Below are positions 8,837 to 18,814 of a stretch of 58,341 bases of DNA, piece by piece. The translations under genes were made by a program, and so were the position numbers. Source of the DNA: an uncultured Bacilli bacterium (GTDB lineage Bacteria; Bacillota_I; Bacilli_A; RF39; UBA660). The stretch is from NCBI GenBank assembly GCA_947629325.1, contig CANRDE010000004.1, positions 1 to 58,341 of the forward strand, in the 5' to 3' direction. The notes under the pieces were generated by a model, which was not told where the DNA came from, ran no database searches, and saw nothing but the letters and a program-made list of their open reading frames with translations. Every line of letters starts with the position of its first letter. Positions within the stretch are counted from its first letter, which is position 1.

Positions 8837-10937
8837 CTATAACCTCAAAATCTATCATTTTTGTTTCTTTGCTAGCATTTACTACTTTTATTTTAACCTC
8901 ATCCCCAATGCGGTAGCTCTTCTTTTTGTCATTACTTATTAAAGATAACATATCTGGCACATAATTATAATATCCTGGTAATGTACTAATATGAACTAAA
9001 CCTTCAACTAAATTAGGCAATTGAACAAAAAAGCCAAAATTAGTAACAGTTGTTATTATACCTTTATATTCCTCATTAATATGACTTTCCATATATTCAG
9101 CCATCTTTAAATCGACAACTTCCCTTTCGGCCTCAACTGCGGCTTGTTCTCTTTCGCTAGAATGTTCTGCAACTTCCACTAAATATTTTTGATAAAAGTC
9201 AATCGTGTCACTATCCAATTGATGATTAAATAAATAACATCTCAAGAGTTGATGAACTGTTGTATCAGGAAATCTTCTAATTGGCGAAGTAAAGTGAGTA
9301 TAATTTTTAAGGCCCAAGCCAAAATGACCTATATTATTGGTACTATAAACGGCTTTTTGCATACTTCTTAATAACAAGCTAGACAATATTGGAGCTTCTT
9401 TATATTCTTTAAGTTCTGTCAATAGTTCTTGCATTCCTCGACTAGAATTCGCAATTCCTCTCGTGTTTACCTTAATGTTCAAAATTTTTAATAAGTTTAA
9501 AAAGTCGTCAATTTTTTCAGGCTTAGGATTTCCATGTACTCTATAAATAAAAGGCAATGCCATATTAAAGATATGGGTTGCTACAGTTTCATTAGCAGCA
9601 ATCATAAAATCTTCAATTAATTTTTCTCCTTCATGTTGTTCTCTTTTTACAATATCAATACATTTACCATTTTCATCTTGGACTATTTTAGCCTCAGGAA
9701 TATCAAATTCTATATATCCTTTTTGAACTTTTCTCTTTCTTAAAATATTAGCTAATTCTTGCATTTTTAAAAGATCATCTTTAAATTCAGCATACCCCTC
9801 CGGAATTACATTTTCTTCTAATATTTTATTAACACATTTGTATGTCATTTGTATCCGGCTTTTAATAACAGAAGGGAAAATATCGTATTCTTTAACTTCT
9901 CCCATAGAATCTATTTTCATTACCACGCTAATAGCTAATCTTTCCACATTAGGATTTAAAGAGCATATACCATTAGACAATTCATGGGGTAACATAGGTA
10001 ATACTCGGTCTGCTAAATAGCTGGAAGTTCCTCTCTTATAAGCATCATCATATAAACTAGTATTGGGCTTAACATAATAGGATACATCCGCAATATGGAC
10101 ACCCAATTCATAACCAGAATTTAATTTTTTAATACTTATGGCATCATCAATATCTTTAGTATCATCACCATCTATAGTAAAAATTACTTCATTAGTTAAA
10201 TCGGTCCGATTCTTTTTGTCTTTTTCCAACACACTTTCGGGAATATTTTCCACTTCTTTTTTAGTTTCTTCACTAAATTCTAATTCGATTCCATGCTTAT
10301 AAGCAATACTTAAAATATCTATATCTGGGTCATTTTTATGGCCTATTATTTTTATAATTGTGCCAACAAACTTTTTTTCTCCAACTTGTCTATTAAGTTC
10401 TAATAAAACTTTATGGCCATCAACTAAATTATTAAAATGGTTTTCGACCTCTATTTCCATATCTATCTTTTTATCATCAGGTATAAAAATTATTTTGTTT
10501 TCTAGAATATTGACTTCTCCAACTAATCTATTCAACTTACGTTCTAATATTTTTAAAACTTTGCCCTCTAATTTATCGTTACGTGTAAATGTATCAATAA
10601 GAACTATATCATCTTCAATCGCCCCATTTAAATTATCTTTATTAATAAAAATATCCTCTTTATTATCTTGAATTAAAAAAGCATATCCACCTTTAGCTAT
10701 ATCAATCCGTCCTGCATATAAAGAAGGGCAATTTTTCATTAACATATATTTTTGCTTCTTAGTCTCATGAATAGTTCCTTCCCTAACTAATTTATTTAAA
10801 CTATCTTGTAACATTTTTAAATCTTCAGCATTTTTTAAATTCAAAAAATCATTAATTTCAATTAATGTTCTAGCTTTATCTTCTTTACTTAAAAAATCTA
10901 TAATTTTATCTTCCATATTTACATTCTTTCTTTCCAT
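8820..10937 (-). CDS. rnr: Ribonuclease R
   Basis: RNB motif DGDDTKDIDDAISI...GVHIADVSYYV; YTHFTSPIRRFPD; C-terminal S1 domain. Alternative start ATG at 10916. Confidence 0.96.
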   Translation of the reverse strand: MERKNVNMEDKIIDFLSKEDKARTLIEINDFLNLKNAEDLKMLQDSLNKLVREGTIHETKKQKYMLMKNCPSLYAGRIDIAKGGYAFLIQDNKEDIFINKDNLNGAIEDDIVLIDTFTRNDKLEGKVLKILERKLNRLVGEVNILENKIIFIPDDKKIDMEIEVENHFNNLVDGHKVLLELNRQVGEKKFVGTIIKIIGHKNDPDIDILSIAYKHGIELEFSEETKKEVENIPESVLEKDKKNRTDLTNEVIFTIDGDDTKDIDDAISIKKLNSGYELGVHIADVSYYVKPNTSLYDDAYKRGTSSYLADRVLPMLPHELSNGICSLNPNVERLAISVVMKIDSMGEVKEYDIFPSVIKSRIQMTYKCVNKILEENVIPEGYAEFKDDLLKMQELANILRKRKVQKGYIEFDIPEAKIVQDENGKCIDIVKREQHEGEKLIEDFMIAANETVATHIFNMALPFIYRVHGNPKPEKIDDFLNLLKILNIKVNTRGIANSSRGMQELLTELKEYKEAPILSSLLLRSMQKAVYSTNNIGHFGLGLKNYTHFTSPIRRFPDTTVHQLLRCYLFNHQLDSDTIDFYQKYLVEVAEHSSEREQAAVEAEREVVDLKMAEYMESHINEEYKGIITTVTNFGFFVQLPNLVEGLVHISTLPGYYNYVPDMLSLISNDKKKSYRIGDEVKIKVVNASKETKMIDFEVIDGNNK

Positions 10938-11262
10938 TTTTATCCCATGTCACAATTACCGTAGAATTCAAATCTATAGCCTGCTTAGTACATGGATCAT
11001 TTTCTCTCGTAATTAATCCTTCTGATACCAAAATACTCAAAGGTATAGGAGAACAATTATTTCTATTGCAAATAATCTCTTTATTATTTAAACTAACATA
11101 TGTACATGCTGCTTCTTCTACTTCTGAAACAAAATCTTCACATTCCTTTTTTTGCTCATTTTTTAAAGTGCCGGTTAGATTGATAGTTACTATTGTGCCA
11201 ATTATACCAAGAATGGCGATAACTACCAACAACTCCATAAGTGTAAATCCTTTATTATTCAT
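10906..11262 (-). CDS. Type IV prepilin-like protein with N-terminal methylation motif
   Basis: MNNKGFTLMELLVVIAILGIIGTIVTINL; the ORF opens at 11322 but ATG 11262 gives the canonical prepilin leader. Confidence 0.88.
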   Translation of the reverse strand: MNNKGFTLMELLVVIAILGIIGTIVTINLTGTLKNEQKKECEDFVSEVEEAACTYVSLNNKEIICNRNNCSPIPLSILVSEGLITRENDPCTKQAIDLNSTVIVTWDKNGKKECKYGR

Positions 11263-11560
11263 ATTTATCACTATTTTAATTATATCATGGGAATAAAAAG
11301 AAAAAAAGAAAATGTTATGCAATTTTTAATAACCTGTTATTATAACTTCACTTCTTTTACTCTCGCTTCTATCTATTCTTTATTTGCTCGTCTTTAACTA
11401 TTATAGTTAGAGCAAATTTATTGTTTAGTAATTCTAATATTATTATTTCAGTTTTATCTGCTACTATTTGTTAATTAAGCTAGGTTATATAATTTGCAAA
11501 GAACTAAATAATATGTTATTCTCAAAATAAGAAAATGTTGCTTTGAAGGAGTATAAATCT

Positions 11561-13369
11561 ATGGAATTAAAAATTAAAATCGATAACAATAATTTAGACA
11601 AAGTATATAGTGTATATGTAGATAATGAAAAAAAATGTGAAATCATTAATACTAATGTGGTATCTCTTCCTTTAACAAGCAAAGAACATATTGTGCAACT
11701 TAAAAGCAAAATAGATAAATCTAAAAAAATTAAAATAAAAGCCACCTCAAATAAAGAAATTATTGAACTTCATTTTAATTTAAATAATTTCTTGTTTTGG
11801 AAACAACTCCATTGTACCTTAAAACCAAACAAATCTAACAATAACATAGAAATCATCAGCAATAATAAAAAAATATTATTGGGCTTATTAGGAATTTTGT
11901 TAATCATTATGATTCCATTAATAATATTTAATTCTAATAAAAAAGTTTTAGATGGAATCTATTCACCAGAAATTGATAAAGAAAATATCGATGCTTTATT
12001 AAAAACCCCGGCTATTTTAATATTATATAGTGATGGAATAGAATTTTATCAAGATGGAACTTGCAAAGCTTTAGGGGATTTAAAAGATAATATTAAATGT
12101 ACTTACAAATATAATAACAAACAATTTAATGTAGTTTTTGATGATTATCACTTTGATTTCCTAGTAGAATCTAACCATAATTTGAAAGACCAATTTGGAT
12201 ACTTTTGGCATTTAACGGAAAATAAAAATACTAATAATTCTAAAGATATGCTTCCAACTTCGAACAAACTTAAAAATGGTCTAGATTTATCTAAACAATA
12301 TTATGTAGTTGGAACTAGTGATGGTAATCATAATGCTTACATACAATTTAATGCTGATGGAACATGTCTTCCTAATTTTACCAATTTATCGAATAAAGCA
12401 TCATTAAATAACGAAATAATATACATTCAATATCCCACAACCAATTTAGATTGTAAATATACTATAAATAATAATATAATTTCGATTAATTGGCTTGGAA
12501 CAGTAAAAGAAATATACGAATTTTATTTAGGCAATAATCAAAAACAACAATCTACTATAAGTGAGCAATATATTATGAAAGATATAGAATTCGAATATTT
12601 CCCTGAAAAAGATTACATAGACGTTGTTAATGGCGAATGGAAGTTAACGCCAGGGGAAAATTTCTTTATAATTACATTTGAAAAAAAAGGAGAAAATATT
12701 TCTAATGAAAAGGAAAATTTTAATAGTTCATTAGGAGAAAATAATAATCAAGAAATTCCTGACAATGATTTCGATAATGAATCAGAAAATAATAATTCTA
12801 ATAATTTTGAAACTTCTAATAAAACCGAACCAGCTTTGATTAATAATGTTTATTCACAAATAAGCCAAAACCAAAGAAATAAAAGTGTAAGCATTAATGT
12901 AAATTCGGACTACCAAGATGTTAAAGATTTTATTAAAATATTTAAAATCAATGGTAAAGAATATCCTGTTGGTGAGTGGGCAATCCTCGATTTATACCAA
13001 GTCGGACAAAATTGTTATAACATTGAAATTCAAGATAATAATGGTAATGACAAAAATATGCAAGCTTGTTATGACTTTTTCCCTGATGATCCCAAATTTA
13101 ATATTGTTATTCAAAATAATTGTGATATTCGCATTTGGAAAGATGGCTTTTATGAAAGAGGCGATTATAATCAACTTAGTGCGTTAAAATGGTATTTAGA
13201 TGATAAATTATTTACTTCAGAATTATTTACTTATGAAAATGATAGTGTTATTTTATTAAATAATAAAAAATTAACACCGGGGCAACATACAATAAAAGGC
13301 ATAAATCAATTTGGAATAGAAACATCTAAAACTTTTGAATTTGATGAAAAATGTTTAAACGATAATTAA
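11561..13369 (+). CDS. Large single-pass membrane protein with repeated extracytoplasmic modules
   Basis: ATG 11561 follows AAGGAG; TM ILLGLLGILLIIMIPLIIF; repeated FYQDGTCK / FNADGTCL modules. Confidence 0.75.
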   Translation: MELKIKIDNNNLDKVYSVYVDNEKKCEIINTNVVSLPLTSKEHIVQLKSKIDKSKKIKIKATSNKEIIELHFNLNNFLFWKQLHCTLKPNKSNNNIEIISNNKKILLGLLGILLIIMIPLIIFNSNKKVLDGIYSPEIDKENIDALLKTPAILILYSDGIEFYQDGTCKALGDLKDNIKCTYKYNNKQFNVVFDDYHFDFLVESNHNLKDQFGYFWHLTENKNTNNSKDMLPTSNKLKNGLDLSKQYYVVGTSDGNHNAYIQFNADGTCLPNFTNLSNKASLNNEIIYIQYPTTNLDCKYTINNNIISINWLGTVKEIYEFYLGNNQKQQSTISEQYIMKDIEFEYFPEKDYIDVVNGEWKLTPGENFFIITFEKKGENISNEKENFNSSLGENNNQEIPDNDFDNESENNNSNNFETSNKTEPALINNVYSQISQNQRNKSVSINVNSDYQDVKDFIKIFKINGKEYPVGEWAILDLYQVGQNCYNIEIQDNNGNDKNMQACYDFFPDDPKFNIVIQNNCDIRIWKDGFYERGDYNQLSALKWYLDDKLFTSELFTYENDSVILLNNKKLTPGQHTIKGINQFGIETSKTFEFDEKCLNDN

Positions 13370-13454
13370 CTTTTTTAACTATTAGTTTTATTTATTTCAT
13401 TTAGGGATTATAAGAAAAAATTTACAAAATATTTACTTAATTTGAGAATAAATC

Positions 13455-13484
13455 TTGTAAATCAGTAGCATGCTAAAATATAAT
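13455..13484 (+). promoter_or_regulatory. Putative promoter of the flippase gene
   Basis: TTGTAA (13455-13460), 18-nt spacer, TATAAT (13479-13484), just upstream of the CDS at 13504. Confidence 0.55.
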
Positions 13485-13503
13485 AGTTTATAGGAGTGGT
13501 TTT

Positions 13504-15120
13504 ATGAGAAAAAGTGGTTTTATGGAAGGCGCAGTTATTGCTACTTTAGCTATTTTTATCTCTAGATTTCTTGGAATTATTTATGTTATTCCATTCTATG
13601 GCATAGTTGGCCCTCAAGGGGGAGCTTTATATGGCTATGCTTATAATATCTATAATCTTTTTTTAATTATATCTAGTGCTGGAATACCCATGGCCATTAG
13701 TAAACTTACTAGTGAATATGATGCCTTAAAAAAATCTAAAGAAAAAGAATATATGTTTAAAGTTACTAACAAAATTATATTAGTTTTTTCTTTAGTATCT
13801 TTTTTAATTTGTTTTATTTTTGCTCCCAATATAGCCCACTTAATAATTGGCAAAATAGAAGGAGGAAATACACCGGAAGACATTACTTTTGTTATTAGAT
13901 GTGTTTCTTTGGCCATTTTAATCGTACCGATGTTAGCAATAAATAGAGGTTATTTACAAGGACATGGTTATATAAGGCCAGCTTCATTCAGTCAAGTAAT
14001 TGAACAAATCGTAAGAATAATAGTTATCATTGGCGGAAGTTTCTTGTGTTTAAAAGTGTTTCACTTAAGTTTGCGAACATCTATTGGCGTAGCAGTTTTT
14101 GGGGCTTGTGCTGGAGCCATTATAGCTTATCTTTATCTTATTAATAAAATATACAAAATTAAAAAACAGCAAAAAGGCAGTGTTAAGGATTTAAACAAAC
14201 TAGAAAAAAAAGATATTATTACCAAAATTATCTCTTATTCAATTCCATTTATTATTATAAATATTGCAAATAATCTATACAGTTCTACTGATATGATTTT
14301 ATTATTAAAAGGATTAAATTTCTTAAAATATCCTGCTCAAGACATAGAAACAATAAGTAGTGTTTTTACAACTTGGGGAAGCAAACTAAATACTATTATA
14401 ACTAGTATTGCGACAGGTATCGCCATAAGTTTAGTTCCTAATTTAGCTAAAAGCCAAGCAATAAAAGATTATGATGACATAAATCAAAAGTTTAATAAAA
14501 TTTTACAAATATTTTTCTATGTAGCTTTACCATTAGCAATCTTCATGAGTGTTTTTTCAGAAGAGATATGGTTAATATTTTATGGGCCTAATCCTTATGG
14601 GCCTAAAATATTTAAATATTTAATCTTAACAGCTGGTTTTGATGCCTTATATATTATGTTATTAAATGGTCTTCAAGGTTTGAATAGAACTAAATTATTA
14701 TACTTATCAGTTATTTTAGGACTTGCTACCAATCTTATTTTAGATATTCCTTTAATTCTTTTATTTAATAAATTAAATCTATATCCTTATTATGGAGCTA
14801 TAACTGCCACAATGGTTGGATATGCTATATCTTTAATTATTCCATTAGTAATTCTGAAAAAGAAATATCATTTAAATTATAAATTAACATTTAAATCTTT
14901 ACCTAAACTTTTTGGAATTTATATTATTATGATATTTTTATCTTTAATTTATCGTGGTATAATTAAGAATGTAAGAAATAGAATCTTATTAATTCCCACA
15001 ATAGGATTTATAGGGATTATATTAATTGTAATTTATTATTTCTTAAATAAAAAAGAAATTGAAAATATATTAGGAAAAAAATTAAAAGATATTTTAAAAA
15101 GAAAGAAAAGGGAAGAATAA
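13504..15120 (+). CDS. Polysaccharide biosynthesis/lipid II flippase-like protein (SpoVB/MurJ, MVF family)
   Basis: 538 aa, many TM segments; GAVIATLAIFISRFLGIIYVIPFYGIVGPQGGALYGYAYNIYNLFLIISSAGIPMAISKL. Confidence 0.9.
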   Translation: MRKSGFMEGAVIATLAIFISRFLGIIYVIPFYGIVGPQGGALYGYAYNIYNLFLIISSAGIPMAISKLTSEYDALKKSKEKEYMFKVTNKIILVFSLVSFLICFIFAPNIAHLIIGKIEGGNTPEDITFVIRCVSLAILIVPMLAINRGYLQGHGYIRPASFSQVIEQIVRIIVIIGGSFLCLKVFHLSLRTSIGVAVFGACAGAIIAYLYLINKIYKIKKQQKGSVKDLNKLEKKDIITKIISYSIPFIIINIANNLYSSTDMILLLKGLNFLKYPAQDIETISSVFTTWGSKLNTIITSIATGIAISLVPNLAKSQAIKDYDDINQKFNKILQIFFYVALPLAIFMSVFSEEIWLIFYGPNPYGPKIFKYLILTAGFDALYIMLLNGLQGLNRTKLLYLSVILGLATNLILDIPLILLFNKLNLYPYYGAITATMVGYAISLIIPLVILKKKYHLNYKLTFKSLPKLFGIYIIMIFLSLIYRGIIKNVRNRILLIPTIGFIGIILIVIYYFLNKKEIENILGKKLKDILKRKKREE

Positions 15121-15647
15121 TGAATTTTTATATAATATTAATAGTTCTTATTACATTATTAGCTATTTGTGCTTTAGTCTATTATGGTAGTGCTAGTAAA
15201 TTAAAAGAATATAAAGATAAAATGGATAAAGCTGAGAATATTATCGAAACTGAACTTAATAAAAAATTGGATTTAATTATTACTTTAAATAGTTCTATTA
15301 AAAAAGTTACTGGTAAAAAAGATTATTTAAAAGATTATGTTTCTATAAGGGATTTTATTATTACTAATATTGAAAAAGATATGAAATTAGATGAAGCAAC
15401 TAATCTCATCAAAGACTTAACAACTGATTACGATGAATTAAAAAAAGATAAAGAATTTCAAAAAACAATGAAGGATTTAAAAGAAATAGACGAAGTTTTA
15501 ATCTCCGCCAAAAATCTATTTAATAATAACGCTATGGTATCTAATAAACTAATAAAAAATTTCCCTTATAATGTAGTTGCCAAAATCGCTAAATATAGAA
15601 TTAGAAGTTTTTATAATAATAAAACCGATGATAATGATAACTTTTAA
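15120..15647 (+). CDS. LemA family-like protein
   Basis: N-terminal TM followed by LemA-like helices (NSSIKKVTGKKDYLKDYV...ISAKNLFNNNAMVSNKLIKNFPYNVVAKIAKY). Confidence 0.75.
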   Translation: MNFYIILIVLITLLAICALVYYGSASKLKEYKDKMDKAENIIETELNKKLDLIITLNSSIKKVTGKKDYLKDYVSIRDFIITNIEKDMKLDEATNLIKDLTTDYDELKKDKEFQKTMKDLKEIDEVLISAKNLFNNNAMVSNKLIKNFPYNVVAKIAKYRIRSFYNNKTDDNDNF

Positions 15648-15668
15648 AGTTGCCAATCAATCGGTTTT
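15621..15668. terminator. Bidirectional branched terminator spanning convergent overlapping gene ends
   Basis: AAAACCGAT (15621-15629) pairs with ATCGGTTTT (15660-15668), internal AACTTTTAAAGTT; both stop codons (15645-15647 plus, 15644-15646 minus) inside. Confidence 0.65.
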
Positions 15669-16303
15669 TTATTATGTTTAATCAAAAATTCATTAGTTTT
15701 AGAAAAAGGCCGTGAACCAAAAAAACCACTATTAGCTGAAAAAGGAGATGGATGAGGACTAGCTAAAACTAAATGATTAGGATTCGTTATATATTTCTTT
15801 TTTTCTTTGGCAAAATTTCCCCATAAAATAAATACTATGGGTTCTTTTTTTTCATTTAAAGCTTTTATTATATAATCAGTAAGTAACTCCCAGCCCAAAT
15901 TACGATGAGATGCCGGTTTATCCTTTTCTACAGTTAATACTGCATTTAATAATAATACGCCCTCTTTGGCCCATTTGGTTAAATCGCCGTTAGAAGGAGG
16001 AGATATTTTCAAATCATCATATAATTCTTTAAAAATATTTTGTAAAGATGGCGGAATTTTAATGCCCTTTTGCACACTAAAAGAAAGGCCGTGGGCTTCT
16101 CCTTCTCCGTGATATGGATCTTGTCCAACGATTACTACCTTGGTATTTTCATAACTAGTTAATTTTAAAGCATTAAAAATATATTCCTTCGGAGGATAAC
16201 AAATTGATTCTTGATATTTTTTATTAACAACATTTAAAAATTTTTTAAATCCCTCACTACTTTCAATAATTTTTAATATATTATCCCAATCATTTCCTAT
16301 CAT
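15644..16303 (-). CDS. ung: Uracil-DNA glycosylase
   Basis: VVIVGQDPYHGEGEAHGLSFSVQKGIKIPPSLQNIFKEL; LLLNAVLTVEKDKPASH; ASPHPSPFSANSGFFGSRPFS. Confidence 0.98.
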   Translation of the reverse strand: MIGNDWDNILKIIESSEGFKKFLNVVNKKYQESICYPPKEYIFNALKLTSYENTKVVIVGQDPYHGEGEAHGLSFSVQKGIKIPPSLQNIFKELYDDLKISPPSNGDLTKWAKEGVLLLNAVLTVEKDKPASHRNLGWELLTDYIIKALNEKKEPIVFILWGNFAKEKKKYITNPNHLVLASPHPSPFSANSGFFGSRPFSKTNEFLIKHNKKPIDWQL

Positions 16304-16314
16304 TATGTCCTCCG

Positions 16315-17580
16315 TTATGCTCTTGAACCCTTTCTGGCATTTTCTTGAATATAATTTTTATAGCATTCTTCTACCATTTTGGAATATTCATCATCAATAA
16401 CAGCTACTGGTCTATTGTACATATTATTGTAATCATTGTAAGAATTATTAGCTTTTTTAATAAACACACCCATTACAGAGTAATTATTATCTTTGATTTG
16501 TTTTAAAACAATGCGAATTTGATCATCTTTTAATTCTATAAAGCCATATTCTAAAAATTTAACTTGTGTACAATCACCATTTTGAAAACGATTTAACATA
16601 TTTAAAATTTGCGAATAGGCTTGCTCTCTAATGGAAAATAAATCTTTAATAAAATAACATTTTTCAGGTTCTAAAGAATTAGAAGAATAATAATAATTAT
16701 TTTTGGGCTCCTCCTCTGTCTCGTTTAATGGTTCAATTACTTCTTGATATTTTTCAGATTCACTTCTAACATTATTAAAGCAATTTCTGACAAAAATATA
16801 TTTTTGGATCAGTTCTTTATAATTATCTTTTATTTCTTTTAATATCTCCGTATTAAAATAGAATTCTTTCGTCTTTAAAATAGAAATAAGTTCGAAAATT
16901 TCATTTTGATAATGAATTAACACTTTACTATAAATGTATTTTAAATCTTTTTCTGAATAAAAATCATCATAATTTAAACATTCTTGAACCGTTTCTAAAG
17001 GGTTGCTTTCCATTAAACTAATCATTTTATTAACTGCATCATTTAATTTAATGGCATTTATATTATTAATCTCTGGAATTTTCTCATAACCTAAATTTAA
17101 TAGGTTCAAAATTAAGAATAAATCCTCACTATTTAATGAATTCTTAACATTTTTGTCTACTTTTTCATTATAAATTTTAAGATATTCTATAGTTTTAATT
17201 AATTTTTCATCAGGCATATTTTGCCTTATCAATAAATCTTTGATATATTCTATTTCTTCATTGCTTATGGGTTGATTATATTTTAATTTTTTTATAATAT
17301 CCTTTATAGTATGATATTTTTTTGTTTCATGTTTCTTAGCTTGTAATAGAATAAATCTATCATTTTTTAGAGTCTTTAACCGAATATCACAATTATATTT
17401 TGTCAAATCTAATCTATATTTTTCATATAATAACTTCTTAGCATTACTGGAAATTTTTCGTTTTTCTAAATCCTCAATTGCCAAATTATAATCTTCAATT
17501 TGCAACTCCCAATTAAATATTCGGCGATCAGACTCGGCTAGTATTTGAGTTAACCAATAAATTGTTTCCTTTATATTCAT
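16315..17580 (-). CDS. Hypothetical mostly helical protein
   Basis: 421-aa ORF in a tight operon context; no family recognised. Confidence 0.7.
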   Translation of the reverse strand: MNIKETIYWLTQILAESDRRIFNWELQIEDYNLAIEDLEKRKISSNAKKLLYEKYRLDLTKYNCDIRLKTLKNDRFILLQAKKHETKKYHTIKDIIKKLKYNQPISNEEIEYIKDLLIRQNMPDEKLIKTIEYLKIYNEKVDKNVKNSLNSEDLFLILNLLNLGYEKIPEINNINAIKLNDAVNKMISLMESNPLETVQECLNYDDFYSEKDLKYIYSKVLIHYQNEIFELISILKTKEFYFNTEILKEIKDNYKELIQKYIFVRNCFNNVRSESEKYQEVIEPLNETEEEPKNNYYYSSNSLEPEKCYFIKDLFSIREQAYSQILNMLNRFQNGDCTQVKFLEYGFIELKDDQIRIVLKQIKDNNYSVMGVFIKKANNSYNDYNNMYNRPVAVIDDEYSKMVEECYKNYIQENARKGSRA

Positions 17581-17589
17581 AAAATAACC

Positions 17590-18027
17590 TCACTTATGAT
17601 AATTTTCATTATTTATTATTTTAAATGCTCGATATATCTGTTCTAATAATATTCCCCGGAAAAGACCATGGGGAAAAGTAAAATGAGAAAAACTAATTTG
17701 TTCGTTACAAAGTTTAATTATATTTTCATCAAGCCCATTAGAACTACCAATAATAAAAGTTATAGTACCATGACTTAAAAACAGCTGATCAAGATGTTTG
17801 GAAAAATTTAAACTATCGTATTGCTCACCAGTAATAGTTAAAGCTATATTGTAATCCTTAGGATTAATCACCTTTAATAATTCATCCGTTTCTTTGGCTT
17901 TAATTTCGCTATCTTTAATTTCAATAAGATTTATCCTATGATATTTATTAATCCTTTGATAATAATCTTGAATTAATTCTTTTAAATAGTTTTCTTTTAT
18001 CTTTCCCACACAAATTATTTTTATCAT
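17590..18027 (-). CDS. rlmH: 23S rRNA (pseudouridine1915-N3)-methyltransferase RlmH
   Basis: IICVGKIKENYLKELIQDYYQRI...TFIIGSSNGLDENI...FSHFTFPHGLFRGILLEQIYRAFKI. Ends in TGA. Confidence 0.96.
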   Translation of the reverse strand: MIKIICVGKIKENYLKELIQDYYQRINKYHRINLIEIKDSEIKAKETDELLKVINPKDYNIALTITGEQYDSLNFSKHLDQLFLSHGTITFIIGSSNGLDENIIKLCNEQISFSHFTFPHGLFRGILLEQIYRAFKIINNENYHK

Positions 18028-18049
18028 TTTAACATCTTCCTAAATTATA

Positions 18050-18814
18050 TTATATATTAATTACTTCGCTTATTTTATCTTGTTCGGCACATTCAATATT
18101 GTTAAAAGTTATTTTGTATTCTTGTAAAGAATTTTGGACTGTTTCTAAGGCAATATTAGGGCGATTGTTTTCTTCACTTAAATGCATTAGAAATATTTTC
18201 TTAGTTTTACTGCCTATTAATTTAGCAATATAAAATCCTGCAGCTTGATTAGAGAGGTGGCCTTCATCACTTAAAATTCTTTTCTTTAGCCATTCCGGAT
18301 AGGGACCATGCGTAAGCATTTCTACATCATGATTACTTTCAATTAAATAAACGTCTCTATTCTTCAACAAGTTAAAATATTTACTTTTAATATATCCCGT
18401 ATCAGTTATTTGGACTATCGACGCTTCTCCTTCTTCAATAATAAAATTACGAGAAGCAATCGCATCATGGCTTGATTTTATAGCATATATTTTTATATCA
18501 CCAAAATCAATTTCATTATCATATATTTTAATATGATCATAATTTTGAATACTAGAAAGAGCGGCAAACATTTCTTCAGGCATACAAACAGTTGCCTTAT
18601 AAGTTTTTATAAAAGTTTCGAGAGCGGAAATATGATCAGCATGTAAATGACTTATCAATATAATATCTATAGAAGCAGGATCAACATTAATCGATTTTAA
18701 TGCCTCTACTATATATTTTTTCTTTTTTCCCATATCTAATAAAATATGATGATTCTTGGTTTCAATATAAGTGACATTTCCCTTTGAACCACTTGCTAAC
18801 ACACATAATTTCAT
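18050..18814 (-). CDS. MBL-fold hydrolase, WalJ/YycJ-like
   Basis: LASGSKGNVTYIETKNHHILLDMG; ISHLHADHISAL; downstream of dnaB as in other Firmicutes. Confidence 0.92.
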   Translation of the reverse strand: MKLCVLASGSKGNVTYIETKNHHILLDMGKKKKYIVEALKSINVDPASIDIILISHLHADHISALETFIKTYKATVCMPEEMFAALSSIQNYDHIKIYDNEIDFGDIKIYAIKSSHDAIASRNFIIEEGEASIVQITDTGYIKSKYFNLLKNRDVYLIESNHDVEMLTHGPYPEWLKKRILSDEGHLSNQAAGFYIAKLIGSKTKKIFLMHLSEENNRPNIALETVQNSLQEYKITFNNIECAEQDKISEVINI

